Shown here: positions 20,813 to 32,076 of the stretch, piece by piece
Layout: every line of letters begins with the position of its first letter
Position numbering within the stretch: the first letter of the stretch is position 1
Assembly: GCA_038373865.1 (NCBI GenBank)
Contig: JAXGGA010002238.1
Span: 1 to 64,000 of the forward strand
Reading direction: 5' to 3'
DNA: 64,000 nucleotides
Source: Uloborus plumipes
Lineage: Eukaryota; Arthropoda; Arachnida; Araneae; Uloboridae
Program-made: the position numbers and the translations under genes
The notes under the pieces: model-generated
Database searches by the model: none
Told to the model about the DNA's origin: nothing
Seen by the model: only the letters and a program-made list of their open reading frames with translations

Positions 20813-22145
20813 TAGGGTATAACAGGTTATTCCCCTCTTAGCATTGAAAACGACTTCAAAATTAAAAAGCTGGAATTAAAATTAAACCTAAAGGATGAAA
20901 TTAGAATAGGAGATAGAATAATAAATAAAAATCAAATTGAGATGGAGCACCTGGGCACCCACCCAGCCAGCATAACGAGCATTTCTTTCGACCTCGAGGT
21001 CCCTGAGCCTTTAAACGAGTACAGTATTTATACTGATGGTTCACACCTCAATGAAAAAACTGGTAGTGCATTTGTGGTTTACTACTTTGATAAACTAATC
21101 CACACTTTCAAAGAAAGGCTGAACAACTTAAATACGGTGTACCAAGCCGAATTAAATGCAATTTTTAAAGCCTTAAGGTATGCCTCCGTCCTAAGGGAAA
21201 ACGCAATTATTAATATCCATTCAGACAGCAGAGCCTCACTCCTAAATCTAGCCCACCGTAAACTAGCAATTACGGATCTAACAAAGAATATTTTCGAGGA
21301 AATAGGCAAATTTAGAGCCGCTATATAGACTTTGGACCACTTGGATCCAATTCCTTAACTTTTACTTTCAATTTTCATTGTTGTGGAGTAGGGTTACCGG
21401 AAAAAAGTTTTGGCACATTACTAAGCTTTGCCAAATCCACGTGCCGCTAATAATTGCTCACAGTGAAAAATTACCAAAACGCGATTACTGGCCAGAAAAG
21501 ACAACCACTCAAACACACAAACACGTGCTGGATCCAAAGTGGTGAAACTTAATCTTGATGCGCCGGCTCGTATATATAGGGGCCTTAGGCAAATTAAAAG
21601 ACAATAATAAAACCGTGAGGCTCCATTGGATCAAAGCACATGCTGGCTGGGAGGGAAACGAAGCTGTGGATAGGGAAGCAAAGTTAGCAACTCAACTGGA
21701 AGAAGTAACAGACCTTAAATTGACTAAACGAAAATTAAAATTCCTAACCCGCCAGGAAGAAATTAGAATTTGGGGAGGCCATTGGAGCTCAGCAATAAAT
21801 GGGAGAGCAACCTTCGAACTAATCAATCTTATTCCGAAAATTAAAACTTCCGACCCAGTTACCAACCAATTCATTTCCAATCACGTCAAAACCCCGGCCT
21901 ACCTTAATCGTTTCCATCACATAACAAACAATATGTGCACCTTCTGCGACGAAATAGGAGATGCAAAACACTACCTCACAGTTTGTAAATTAACAGACGA
22001 ATGTAGAAGCAAGTATCCAGAAGGAACGCCGACCCCCCTCCGTAACAACGAGTATCTTTTCCATCCATTATATATTGAATACTGTAACCTAATAAAACGC
22101 ACACTAATGGCCTCTCATTTCTTCCAACAGGATATCTCTGCATAA
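20813..22145 (+). pseudogene. LINE ORF2 RNase H and C-terminal region, interrupted
   Basis: The first part (open to TAG at 21326) carries an RNase H fold start: YSIYTDGSH (catalytic Asp), then YQAELNAI (catalytic Glu) and IHSDSRASL (catalytic Asp). Coding homology resumes near 21575 and continues to TAA 22143-22145. It contains LHWIKAHAGWEGNEAVDREAK, which supplies the final His and Asp of RNase H, and then CTFCDEIGDAKHYLTVC, the terminal Cys/His motif of non-LTR ORF2. Between them lies about 240 bp of non-coding DNA that includes a small MITE, so the domain is split by an insertion and no longer functional. The reverse transcriptase is missing. The upstream boundary at 20813 abuts the 1.96-kb TIR element. 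RNase H degrades the RNA strand during target-primed reverse transcription. Confidence 0.85.
21337..21542. mobile_element. ~206-bp MITE splitting the RNase H domain
   Basis: CCACTTGGATCCA (21337-21349) is the inverse of TGGATCCAAAGTGG (21529-21542) with one base of difference. The pair brackets a segment with no coding homology inside the ORF2 fragment. The TSD was not resolved and exact ends may lie slightly outside. The superfamily is unknown. Confidence 0.55.
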
Positions 22146-22490
22146 CCCTTCCAGCTCGATAGAAACCCGAATTTGACACCTGATTATGACACCCGAATTA
22201 GACACCTGACAAGACACCCGAAATCGACCAACCGAACGTGACGAAGAAGGAAAAGGAACTTCAAACACTGTGGACCAGAACATACAGATGAAGACTGGCC
22301 AAGTTACCCGGGGCTGGGACCGGATTTTGTAACGCCCTTAGTGGCAGTGTTAGTCCCAGCATCCGCCAGCATAGCGGCTGGCAATGTTTTGTAAATATCT
22401 CTCCATTGTATCCAAGACTTCTGCGAATGCAGATATTGTACCTTTAAATAAACTGGAGGAACACAGCCGGGTCGCTGGCTGGCATCAGTG
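22146..22490 (+). other. Probable LINE 3' UTR with GACACC repeats
   Basis: After the ORF2 stop, GACACCTGA/GACACCCGAA-type words repeat four times between 22174 and 22223. The GC content remains higher than background to about 22560. A TTTAAATAAACTGG word near 22443 could serve polyadenylation. Confidence 0.4.
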
Positions 22491-22703
22491 AGTGGTTAGA
22501 CGACGAGAGATTCCCTAGCTCCGGCTAGTTCCCTGAAAAGCCTGCGGGTAGAGCAGGGCGGGGAATCTCGATGGGTACCCTCTTTACGATACACTATACC
22601 AAACAAGATACTAAGAACAACTGCTTGATAGCTTGTAGTTTTGCAGCTTTTTTTTGACGTAAAGGAAAACTAATAACAATTTTCTTTCTCCTTTTGCCTT
22701 CAG

Positions 22704-22919
22704 GAGCCCCACGGAGGTCCCAGTGGCCGTAGGACGGTTGGCGAGTTTCTCCGAATCGGGACGCAGCCCATGAGGGCTCTTCTGCCACTAAACCAACTGA
22801 AACCAACCAATCTCCGAATCCGATGAGCTCGCTCCTCTCGAAACCTCACGGTGCCAACAAAAGGAGGAACGAGTCTCATTGTATTGTGGAACACATGAAG
22901 GACCAATTCTTGAAGTTCG
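22704..22919 (+). CDS. Candidate host exon: 5' UTR plus first coding segment
   Basis: A long pyrimidine tract (TTTTCTTTCTCCTTTTGCCT) ends in CAG at 22701-22703, a strong 3' splice site. At 22920 the sequence reads GTGAGT, a strong 5' splice site. The 216 bases between are GC-richer than both flanks. All three frames have stops in the first half, so that part would be 5' UTR. An ATG at 22823 opens a frame through to the donor: about 32 codons beginning MSSLLSKPHGANKRRNE and ending KDQFLKFG, phase 1. The basic, charged peptide has no motif I can name. No following exon was recognised in the window; it may lie beyond a long intron. It could instead be captured host sequence in a TE. Splice-site quality is observed; the gene model is inference. 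Confidence 0.45.
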
Positions 22920-23917
22920 GTGAGTCCTTCAAAATTGCTCTTCGCTGGGTCTTAACCAGATTTTATGTTTTACCAAAGAGTATTTCTCTTGAAATCTATA
23001 TTACCAATAAAATTTCATTTCATTATTCGTATTTTTTGACATTTCTAAAATATGTTAAACAATAGTTTGGCTTTTTCAAACTTTAATAATTTTGATGTAT
23101 TATTAGTTCAAGTACTCAAAATTTGATTGAAAACGCTGTATTGTTTGGCAAAAGATGACGTTCACAATAACACAAATACAGCAGATAAGGTACTATGTAT
23201 GAGCAATACTTCAATAATAATAACGTCATTTTTCAAATTAAAAAACATAAAGAACTAAAATACAAATTTTTTTTCAGCGAAACAAGTATTCTGAAAAGCT
23301 TGAATTAGTTTTGTTTGCTTGAAGTAGTTCTTTTTTTCCGGGCTGCCCGGGTGGGGGGGGGGGGGGGGGGGTGGAGGGGGTTGAACACTTAAATGTGGCT
23401 CTTCATTTAACGAAAACACCATCATCTTGTCCCGCACGTCACGCTCACCTATTTCATAAAAACAGGAGTGATTTCAACACGTTCAGTGCCGAGCTAAGAA
23501 AAACTCGCAGTATGTGAGCTGGGTTGAAACCATTGTACCTGTCAGCCAGTTTCGATTCACCGGCACCTCCTCAGCAGACAAATGTCCCTAATTATGTCGG
23601 TGTACTGCGCACAAGTTTAAATATGTAAAAAAAAGGCAAATCTATTGCCCATCACGAGTTGATTAAAAGTAGATTCTGTCTTCTGCTAAAACGACGAGAT
23701 ACGAATTGTCTCGTAGTTGGGCAGTCGTGTTGAGGTACTCCTCGACACTGATTAAAATTTTGTTGGTTAAAAAATCACAAACTGGTGTTTGATTTCGTAG
23801 GAAGAAAATTGTTCATTACCTTTTTAGAATGACCACTTTTTAAAGAAATACACGAGCGTTACGTGCGGGACAAAATGGCGGCTTTTTCGTCGAATGGCCA
23901 TGCCTCTAATCTAAGTA
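22920..23917. other. Possible intron and unassigned AT-rich DNA
   Basis: Begins with the GTGAGT donor of the candidate exon. Contains G19 at 23353-23371 within a C/G-rich spot. No other exon-like segment recognised. Confidence 0.4.
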
Positions 23918-24093
23918 CAGTCGACGCTCGTTATAACGACCACTTGTTATAAAGACCATCCTAATAGAACGACTGGTGGGAAAACCCCCTACTATTGCTC
24001 AATATTCTTTATGTTCTACTTCTTATAGCAACCACTCGTTAGAAAGACATTTTTCTGTGGCACAGAGATGGTCGTTATATCGAGCGTCGACTG
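23918..24093. mobile_element. Tigger/pogo-type MITE, 176 bp
   Basis: The ends CAGTCGACGCTCGTTATAAC and its inverse (GTTATATCGAGCGTCGACTG, one base different) are flanked by TA on both sides (23916-23917, 24094-24095). CAGTCGAC..CGTTATAACGA termini with TA TSDs are characteristic of pogo/Tigger-like Tc1-mariner elements. Non-coding. Confidence 0.9.
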
Positions 24094-24660
24094 TATCTTG
24101 ATTTTATAATAAGTGGTTTCCTTCTAACCCCAATTGTTTCTGTTCTTTGTCGCCGTTTTCTTATCTGCATGCAAAGTGATTGATGGAATTGTGCTTTCGT
24201 TCTTAGGCGCTTAATTCATACTTACCTGTTTGTTTATGTATGCGATTATCTGTTGTAAACTCGTAATTATCTGTCCAGACCGATTATTTAAAAAATAATA
24301 AAGTGTAATAAACTAATTATATCTCTTAATACAAGCAAAAGCATTTATACTTTGTATTCCAACTGTATTTGGAGCGACAACAATTTAATTTTTTTTCTAG
24401 AAATTATCTAAGCACCAAAAATACAGTACCCCGGTTGTCCCAATCCAATAGTTTAACAATTTAAGGCAATATTTTAGCCTATTAACACTACATAAATTTG
24501 GCAATTAATATATAAAAATAGAATAATGCAACTATATCTTTTTTATGAAATAAGGTCTAATTACGTATTTCTAAAACTTAAAATTGCCATGTAAATTCTG
24601 TCCGGAGATTTTTCAAACAGTCTCCCTCCACAAATTCAAAGCTCCAATAGAAAAAATCAG
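24094..24660. other. Unassigned AT-rich DNA
   Basis: No gene or repeat terminus recognised. Confidence 0.35.
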
Positions 24661-24663
24661 TTA

Positions 24664-24807
24664 GGGCCCTGCTCCACATCAGCGTAAAACGCGACCGAAA
24701 CTGAAGGCAGAAACCGAAAATCCGGGTACTTTCCATAGAAACACCATTGAATCCATTTTACGCTTCTGCCTAATTTTTCTGCTTTACGTCAATGTGGAGC
24801 AGGGCCC
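24664..24807. mobile_element. PIF/Harbinger-like MITE, 144 bp
   Basis: The TIRs GGGCCCTGCTCCACAT and ATGTGGAGCAGGGCCC are perfect inverses, flanked by the 3-bp TSD TTA (24661-24663, 24808-24810). A 3-bp TTA/TAA TSD with GGGCC-type ends is typical of PIF/Harbinger MITEs. Non-coding. Confidence 0.85.
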
Positions 24808-25129
24808 TTACTCTTGCAAATGATTTTTGGCATGAAGTTTAAAGCAATTAATGTGAATTGGCTGAAATTGCTGAGAACGGTGTTGAAACGCTACTTTGTT
24901 TAGTTTGAGAGCCACATTTGTGATGAAAGTATGCATCGTGATCGTTGCGAAAACAGTCCTCTGGGAAGTGATTTTATTAATGTCAATTAGCTTAATTATG
25001 AAACATATTAGTTACTGTGTCCACGACTGGTGCCTAAATTTATAGGTAGTCTCGTAACTAATTATGTTCCAATAGTTTTGCAGATATTACGCAACAAAGA
25101 GCAAAAACAGTCACCTGGCAGTACCCTGC

Positions 25130-25235
25130 CTAGTTATACTAGGCGGGGGACGATAGTACAATAGACCTGTGGTCGCAGTGCTTGCGCTGCCTTGGGAGCG
25201 CCCCCTTTTCACTATACTAGGCGGGGGACTTACCC
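25130..25235 (+). repeat. Direct repeat of TATACTAGGCGGGGGAC
   Basis: TATACTAGGCGGGGGAC occurs at about 25135 and again at about 25213, 78 bp apart, enclosing a GC-rich segment (CTGTGGTCGCAGTGCTTGCG). It could be a short tandem duplication or the TSD-like scar of an insertion. Confidence 0.5.
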
Positions 25236-26589
25236 CCTATCATGATTTATCAGAAAAATACAAACTTCAATTGGCCCCCTTTCAAACCAAAGTAATAGAT
25301 TCATTTTCTGAGCAATAGTATTATAATTATACGAACGTCTCAAAAAACCGTGCCAGGACAGATGTCGTGTGAAAAATGACGAGTTTACAGATACAGAGTT
25401 TACAGATTCGCCCATACTGAATTGTATTTTATGCTCTTTTATTTCTTTTCCCAAACAAAGAAATTTAATTTATTGAGGGAGTCTAAGTGTCTCAGAAAAA
25501 AAAAAAAAATCGACAGATTTTCCTCATAAAACCCACAATATCACAAAACAGCTCGAAATTTTTGCAGAATTTTTCAAAAGTGAAGTTATAGATGCCCTTT
25601 TTAGAAACGAATTTGTAACATTTTCAATTAGAAGTTCGTGCCAAAGCAATCTTGCTTTTTCTGTCTATCATCCGCTGTCTGATTTCAATTTGACTCATGT
25701 GGTGCCACGTGACTTCTCCAGCGGAGCCAAAATTTGCCTTCTGAGGGAACGGGGTTCGTTATTAGTGTTGACGTGTACAGTAGGGTGGGCCGAAAATGAC
25801 TTTTATTATTTTTTCGATGACGAGGTATGCGGAAAAGGTGCCATTGGGGGCACAAAGCACTCACAAAAAATTTGATTTTTTTTGAACAATTTCTTGATCT
25901 GCCGCAATCGCCTTGAAGTTTCGAAAAAATGCTAATTTTTGATGTTTTTCGTAAAATTTGTCAAAAATTTTTTTTAAATATTTTCAGTGATAGGTGTAAC
26001 TTAAAAGGTACTATTAGGGGCACTAAGTTCACATAAAAAATTTGAATTATTTTGCTCCATTTCTTGATCAGCCATAAACGCTTGGGGGTTTCAGAAAAAT
26101 TGCTAAAATTGGATATTACAGCAAAATTTGCGAAATTTTTTGAAAAATTATTTTCGGTAATGGGGAGAGCAAAAAAGGCTCACTATTATCATTAAATCAA
26201 CATTAAAATTGAATTGTAAATGATATTTATTTATTTTATTTGTCACAAATACGGGGAAAATTCGGATTTATTTATTTTTCTTACTGATCCAATTTATTAA
26301 TTTTTAAGCTTTATAAAAATTCCTTCCAAGTGTTGAGAGACAATTTAGGAGTCTGAAATAAGAAGTAAGTTTATCAAATAATCTGCATTTTTATTTTTAA
26401 AATTCGTTAGATAGTTATTTATTACTATTGAATAAAAAAATGTGTTAACTGAAAGTGCTTCACAGTTCTCAGCTTATTGCGCATCCAAATATCTTGCAAA
26501 ATAATCCAGAACTCAACGCCAGGAGGTGGCTGCACGAGTTCTACCAGCCCTCCACCGAAAAATATTATATTCACGTTGTTTTGCATTCT

Positions 26590-26900
26590 TCATGCAACAA
26601 AGTCCTTCTTCGAATTAAACGTTGACATTTTTATCCTGGATTTTATCTTTGCTCTGACGAAGATATCTCTGTCCTCATGGCCACATACGTGCAATGCCGC
26701 TTCTGTCACTACTTTAATTGTTCTTCCCACAGCTTGCGTGTGACTTGGAAAGTGGACTGAAGCTTCATCTAAAACCAAGCCTAATTCTATGTTTCTCTCA
26801 ATCTCTTCGAATAAAAGATTCTTTGTAATTGGAGGCTCACTAAGATCTGTTGAGAGCCAGTTGATGCAGTCTCATGATGATGATGATATACTCAGTAGCC
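26590..26900 (-). pseudogene. TE-associated gene fragment, left arm copy
   Basis: Mirror of 27618-27915. The readable part encodes VLDEASVHFPSHTQAVGRTI, then VVTEAALHVCGHEDRD and a basic KIKSRIKMSTFNSKKDF stretch. From memory this resembles an uncharacterised conserved protein abundant in arthropod and cnidarian genomes with a CHTQAVERxVKLVTEAS-like core; I know no function for it. The 5' part, starting MATEY near 26900, is shifted out of frame by an ATC-repeat change (about 26873-26885). The gene reads outward from the palindrome centre, on the strand opposite its twin. The protein is incomplete and no transposase motif is visible. Confidence 0.6.
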
Positions 26901-27224
26901 ATAAGGTTCAGTTTTAGAACCTTAAACTGTCTTCAGTCTCCTGATCTCTTTCTTCTTTGAAAGGCGGCATTGTTTAATCCTTTTGCATGCCAATATTCTG
27001 ATTTCTTTGTTTTCGTTTGTCGCCATTGCTAATAGTATATTCTCAGGATGGCTGTAGTATGCATTTCTTTGAACCACCAAATGCACTATCGTTAAGTCAT
27101 CAGAGAGGAAGTTTGAGAGTAGAACTATTTTCCACAGATGTGTCGGTCCATCTGCTCACCCTGGTAACTTCCTCACTGACAACCATACTCTGCGCATAAA
27201 CTCGTACTACTCGTATACTACTAT

Positions 27225-27291
27225 TTGTAATTGGAGGCTCACTAAGATCTGTTGAGAGCCAGTCGATGCAGTCGTAGTACTCAGTAGCCAT
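27225..27291 (-). pseudogene. Third partial copy of the gene fragment in the spacer
   Basis: The minus strand encodes MATEYYDCIDWLSTDLSEPP, the same N-terminal piece as in the arms (about 26900 and 27618). Here it sits inside the single-copy centre of the palindrome. The coding reading continues into unrelated arm sequence. This extra copy shows that the centre was rearranged, not formed by a simple mirror duplication. Confidence 0.55.
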
Positions 27292-27617
27292 AAGAGAAGA
27301 ATGGCGTAGTACGAGTTTATGCGCAGAGTATGGTTCTCAGTGAGGAAGTTACCAGGGTGAGCAGATAGATCGAGACATTTGTGGAAAATAGTTCTACCCT
27401 CAAACTTCCTCTCTGATGACTTAACGATAGTGCATTCGGTGGTTCAAAGAAATGCATACTATAGCCGTCCTGAGAATATACTATTAGCAATGGCGACTGG
27501 CGACAGACGAAAATAAAGAAATTAGAATATTGGCATGGAAAAGGATTAAACAATGCCGCCTTTCAAAGAAGAGATCAGGAGACTGAGACAGTTTAAGGTT
27601 CTAAAACTGAACTTTAT

Positions 27618-27915
27618 GGCTACTGAGTATTACGACTGCATCAACTGGCTCTAAACAGATCTTAGTGAGCCTCCAATTACAAAGAATCTTTCATTCGAAG
27701 AGATTGAGAGAAACATAGAATCAGGCTTGGTTTTAGATGAAGCTTCAGTCCGTTTTCCAAGTCACACGCAAGCTGTGGGAAGAACAATTAAAGTAGTGAC
27801 AGAAGCGGCAATGCACGTATGTGGCCATGAGGACAGATATATCTTCGTCAGAGCAAAGATACAATCCAGGATAAAAATGTCAACGTTTAATTCGAAGAAG
27901 GACTTTATTGCATGA
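27618..27915 (+). pseudogene. TE-associated gene fragment, right arm copy
   Basis: Reads MATEYYDCINWL, then an in-frame TAA, then TDLSEPPITKNLSFEEIERN and on through SHTQAVGRTIKVVTEAAMHV to KKDFIA and a stop at 27913-27915. It is nearly identical to the left-arm copy in mirrored orientation. The premature TAA is not present in the spacer copy, which reads WLSTDL, so it is a private mutation. A short acidic N-terminus is followed by a conserved His/Cys-containing core (SHTQAV, HVCGHED). Similarity is to an uncharacterised conserved family (recollection). Function unknown; non-functional as it stands. Confidence 0.6.
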
Positions 27916-28745
27916 AGAATGCAAAACAACGTGAATATAATATTTTTAGGTGGAGGGCTGGTAGAACTCGTGCAGCCACCTCCTCGCGTTGAGTTCTGGA
28001 TTATTTTGCAAGGTATTTGGATGCTCAATAAGCTGAGAACTGTGAAGCACTTTCAGTTAACACATTTTTTTTTATTCAATAGTAATAAATAACTAATTTG
28101 TAACTCTAACGAATTTTAAAAATAAAAGTGCAGATTATTTGATAAAATACTTCTTATTTCAGACTCTTAAATTGTCTCTCAACACTTGGAAAGAATTTTT
28201 ATAAAGCTTAAAAATTAATAAATTGGATCAGTAAAAAAAAAAATAAATAAATCCGAATTTTCCCCGTATTTGTGACAAATAAAATAAATAAATATCATTT
28301 ACAATTCAATTTTAATGTTGATTTAATGATAATAGTGAGCCTTTTTTGCTCTCCCTATTACCGAAAATAATTTTTTAAAAAATTTCGCAAATTTTGCTGT
28401 AATATCCAATTTTAGCAATTTTTCTGAAACCCCCAAGCGTTTATGGCTGATCAAGAAATGGAGCTAAATAATTCAAATTTTTTATGTGAACTTAGTGCCC
28501 CTAATAGTACCTTTTAAGTTACACTTATCACTGAAAATATTTAAAAAAAAATTTTGACAAATTTTACGAAAAACATCAAAAATTAGCATTTTTTCGAAAC
28601 TTCAAGGCGATTGCGGCAGATCAAGAAATTGTTCAAAAAAATTCAAATTTTTTGTGAGTGCTTTGTGCCCCCAATGGCACCTTTTCCTCATACCTCGTCA
28701 TCGAAAAAAAAATAAAAGTCATTTTCGGCCCACCCTAGTGTACAG

Positions 28746-29063
28746 GTGTGGAGTTACAAAGGAAATAAAATACCACATTAGGATTGGCATGAAACGTCAA
28801 GGTATTTTTTCCCTCCGAGGTAGCCCCCTCCCCCCTATCTCTTCGCTGTAGTCCCGCATAACTTGGCTTCGTTATTCTCAACTTCATCAATGATTTTGTT
28901 TCGTTTTGTCCCAGAAATGTTGAATTCTACTTAAACTTTAACAGTTGCTTCTAGCATTGATCAAACGTGAGCGAGACATGTCCACAAAAAGATTCATCCG
29001 GTAAGAAAATAACGCTTAATTTATCACGTAACTTGACATTTTAAGTTTTTTAGATATATATTA
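28746..29063. other. Unassigned DNA between two foldback elements
   Basis: No gene seen. Only about 320 bp separate the two large palindromic elements. Confidence 0.4.
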
Positions 29064-29682
29064 GAGTGATTCCATACCAACTCACCGAATGGGGGTCGCA
29101 CGACCGACTCGGATTTTTTTTTAATTTGGTACACAGATTGATGGTATAGAGGTATGAAAAAGCCCAAAAGGAAAGTTACCTGCTCCACTTATTTTCTGAG
29201 ATACATGCCCTCAAAGTTTGTCCGCCACGTCAAAATACTAAAAAAGTGATGTTATTTAATCATTTTTTATAAAAAATCGTACTCATGCAAAATAAAAGTG
29301 TTAGATATCTATGGAAACTAGTTACTCCAGGCATTCCGAAAAAAAATACTAGAACGTTCATAATGAAAATTGCCAAGGTACAGAGCTCTTTGAAGTTGTC
29401 ACCACAAAAACTTGATTTTGCAGATTTTGCTAAAATTTAGGCATTTATTACAAAAAAAGGCAAACAAAACCAAAGGTTTTCTCACTTTCTGGTAGTGTAC
29501 AGGCCCTCCCTGTAAATTGCTACGCAATAAATCTTTTGGGTTTCTCACTCCTTCTTGGAAATATTTTAGCTTAAAGATAAGATATAATGCAAAAAATGAG
29601 TTTTTGGCCATTTTGGCAGCCATTTTTCTTATAAAGGGGGAGCAGTAGAAACTTTAACTTTTTTTTAAAACAAGCCCCTGAT

Positions 29683-29883
29683 ATGTTAGCTATTCACAGG
29701 AAAAGAGTTTACTTTTGGTTATTTCTTCCATTAAGAGATATCCTGCTGACAGTATATGCATGTTTTTCGCGACGACCATATGCTTTTGTTCCCCCTCTCA
29801 TGGACTTAAAATTAATTAAACCAAAAAATAATGATATATTTATTATTAGCTGTATTATCTACCCAATATGTCATGAGATTTAA
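29683..29883 (+). CDS. Mirrored 66-codon ORF, left arm
   Basis: ATG to TAA, 66 codons, beginning MLAIHRKRVYFWLFLPLR and ending IISCIIYPICHEI. The identical frame occurs at 31194-31394 on the other strand with one residue different (Asp against Val at position 40). The peptide is hydrophobic with two possible membrane-spanning stretches. The two copies face each other across the palindrome. Conservation between arms may reflect recent duplication or gene conversion alone; I do not recognise the peptide and cannot show that it is expressed. Confidence 0.25.
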   Translation: MLAIHRKRVYFWLFLPLRDILLTVYACFSRRPYAFVPPLMDLKLIKPKNNDIFIISCIIYPICHEI

Positions 29884-31193
29884 TTTATTAAATCATTGAA
29901 CAATAAATTAGATAATTGATGAAAACAAGAAAAAGTATTTCTCTGATGCCTGAGCATTATGCATTCATAATTATAAAGCACTAAATACTTTCTTGAGAAA
30001 TTAATTAACATAAATGAGCTCTAAACATTTATATTATAAGCAATACCCAATCTTGTGATTGGGATACTCCTGTTTTTAATTGAAGAATTTCTTGAATATC
30101 ACATGAATATCAGGAAAATAAATGAGGTCTTTTCGTTTGATGTAGAATATTTTATGACAAATTTCATTTGATGAGCTACTAACTGAGCATGGTGATAAAG
30201 AGCTATTAATTTCAGCATCGAATTCCATTTTACCTTATTAACAGTTAAATATTTACAAAATAATTAAATAAATAATTTAATATAAAGCCATGCTTGAAGA
30301 ATTGAAATTAGTGCAACTAATTTATTCCCATACTAATCTTTAGAAAACTGACATGTGTTGAGCACTGATAAGAACTGACAAGAATAAGTTTACTCACTAA
30401 AATACTAGTTCACAGATACTATAAAGCGTACATTCTATTTTCTACAAAATAATACTGCAACAAAGAACAAGGGTATAAAGGGGTAGGTACTAAAGAATTT
30501 CTTGAAAAATCACTTAAAATAAAGGAGCTTCGAATATTTATCTCATAGGCAATACCCAATCTTGTGATTGGATGTTCCTGATTGATGGGTATAAACAGGA
30601 GGATACCCTTGTTCTTTGTTGCAGTATTATTTTGTAGAAAATAGAATGTATGCTTTATAGTATCTGTGAACTAATATTTTAGTGAGAACTTTTTCTTGTC
30701 AGTTCTTATCAGTGCTCAACGCATGTCAATTTTGTAAAGATCAGTATGGGAATAAATTAGTTGCACTAATTTTAATTCTTCAAGCATGACTTTATATTAA
30801 ATTATTTATTTAATTATTTTGTAAATATTTAACTGTTAATAAGGTAAAATGGAATTCGATGCTGAAATTAATAGCTCTTTATCACCATGCTCAGTTAGTA
30901 GCCCATCAAATTAAATTTGTCATAAAATATTCTACATCAAACGAAAAGACCTCATTTATTTTCCTGATATTCATGTGATATTCAAGAAATTCTTCAATTA
31001 AAAACAGGAGTATCCCAATCACAAGATTGGGTATTGCTTATAATATAAATGTTTAGAGCTCATTTATGTTAATTAATTTCTCAAGAAAGTATTTAGTGCT
31101 TTATAATTATGAATGCATAATGCTCAGGCAGTAGAGAAATACTTTTTCTTGTTTTCATCAATTATCTAATTTATTGTTCAATGATTTAATAAA

Positions 31194-31394
31194 TTAAATT
31201 TCATGACATATTGGGTAGATAATACAGCTAATAATAAATATATCATTATTTTTTGGTTTAATTAATTTTAAGACCATGAGAGGGGGAACAAAAGCATATG
31301 GTCGTCGCGAAAAACATGCATATACTGTCAGCAGGATATCTCTTAATGGAAGAAATAACCAAAAGTAAACTCTTTTTCTGTGAATAGCTAACAT
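31194..31394 (-). CDS. Mirrored 66-codon ORF, right arm
   Basis: Inverted twin of 29683-29883, differing at one residue (Val for Asp at position 40) and ending at the same stop. It begins with ATG and reads toward the centre of the foldback element. Near-identity of both copies in an AT-rich element argues for a young palindrome. As with the twin, coding status is unproven and no homologue is known to me. Confidence 0.25.
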   Translation of the reverse strand: MLAIHRKRVYFWLFLPLRDILLTVYACFSRRPYAFVPPLMVLKLIKPKNNDIFIISCIIYPICHEI

Positions 31395-31581
31395 ATCAGT
31401 GGTTTGTTTTTAAAAAAAAATTAAAGTTTCTACTGCTCCCCCTTTATGAGAAAAATGGCTGCCAAGATGGCCAAAAACGCATTTTTTGCCTTATGGCTTA
31501 TCTTTAAGCTTAAATATTTCCAAGAAGGAATGAGAAATCCAAGTTATGCATTGTATAACCATTTATGGTAAACATCTATAC

Positions 31582-32076
31582 TAGAGATGAGTTCGGGCTC
31601 ACTTTTGAAGGTCCGAACCCGCCCGAGCCCGAGAATTTTTAATCCGAGCTCGCCCGAGCCCGAGTGATGTTGTCTTGTTTTGAGCCCGATCCGGCCCGAG
31701 CCCGAGTGTATCAAACATCAATATATATTTTTAAATTCCACTTGGGATGCACTGCCATATGGTATATCGTTTTCGCAATCGCAAATATATTATAAGCGGA
31801 TGCCATCTTTTTGAATTATTATTATTATTATTGCTGCCATTAAGAAAAACTGTTCTCATGCTCTTTAAGTACCCCAATATTTTATTTCGTGAACGTTGTA
31901 TTTGCATAAAAACTGACTATCTTAATATGAGATCGAGCCCGAGCCCGCCCGAGCCCGCCCGAGCCCGAAAGCTGCTTGAAGTTAAAGGGTCCGAGTGCGT
32001 CTCGGGCTCGGGCTCGGGCTCGGGCTTTCGGGCTCGGGCCGAGCCCGGCTCATCTCTAGAGCCCGGCTCATCTCTA
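31582..32076. mobile_element. hAT MITE with CCCGAG hexamer ends, 495 bp
   Basis: The ends TAGAGATGAGTTCGGGCTC and GAGCCCGGCTCATCTCTA are inverted, flanked by a perfect 8-bp TSD, ATCTATAC (31574-31581, 32077-32084). Both subterminal regions are arrays of CCCGAG/CTCGGG hexamers. The last 18 bases are duplicated in tandem (32041-32058, 32059-32076). The element is inserted in the right arm of the 29064-32527 foldback element, so it is younger. The TIR resembles that of the hAT element at 33384 (TAGAGATG). Confidence 0.93.

Larger units (their letters stand above)
25781..28737. mobile_element. 2.96-kb palindromic hAT-type element
   Basis: The termini TAGGGTGGGCCGAAAATG and CATTTTCGGCCCACCCTA are exact inverses and are flanked by a perfect 8-bp TSD, GTGTACAG (25773-25780, 28738-28745). 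TAGGG plus 8 bp fits the hAT rule (YARNG). The inverted arms are about 1.43 kb each (25781-27210, 27306-28737) around a 95-bp spacer, with few differences. Each arm carries the same gene fragment, reading outward from the centre. The element can form a near-complete hairpin. Confidence 0.93.
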
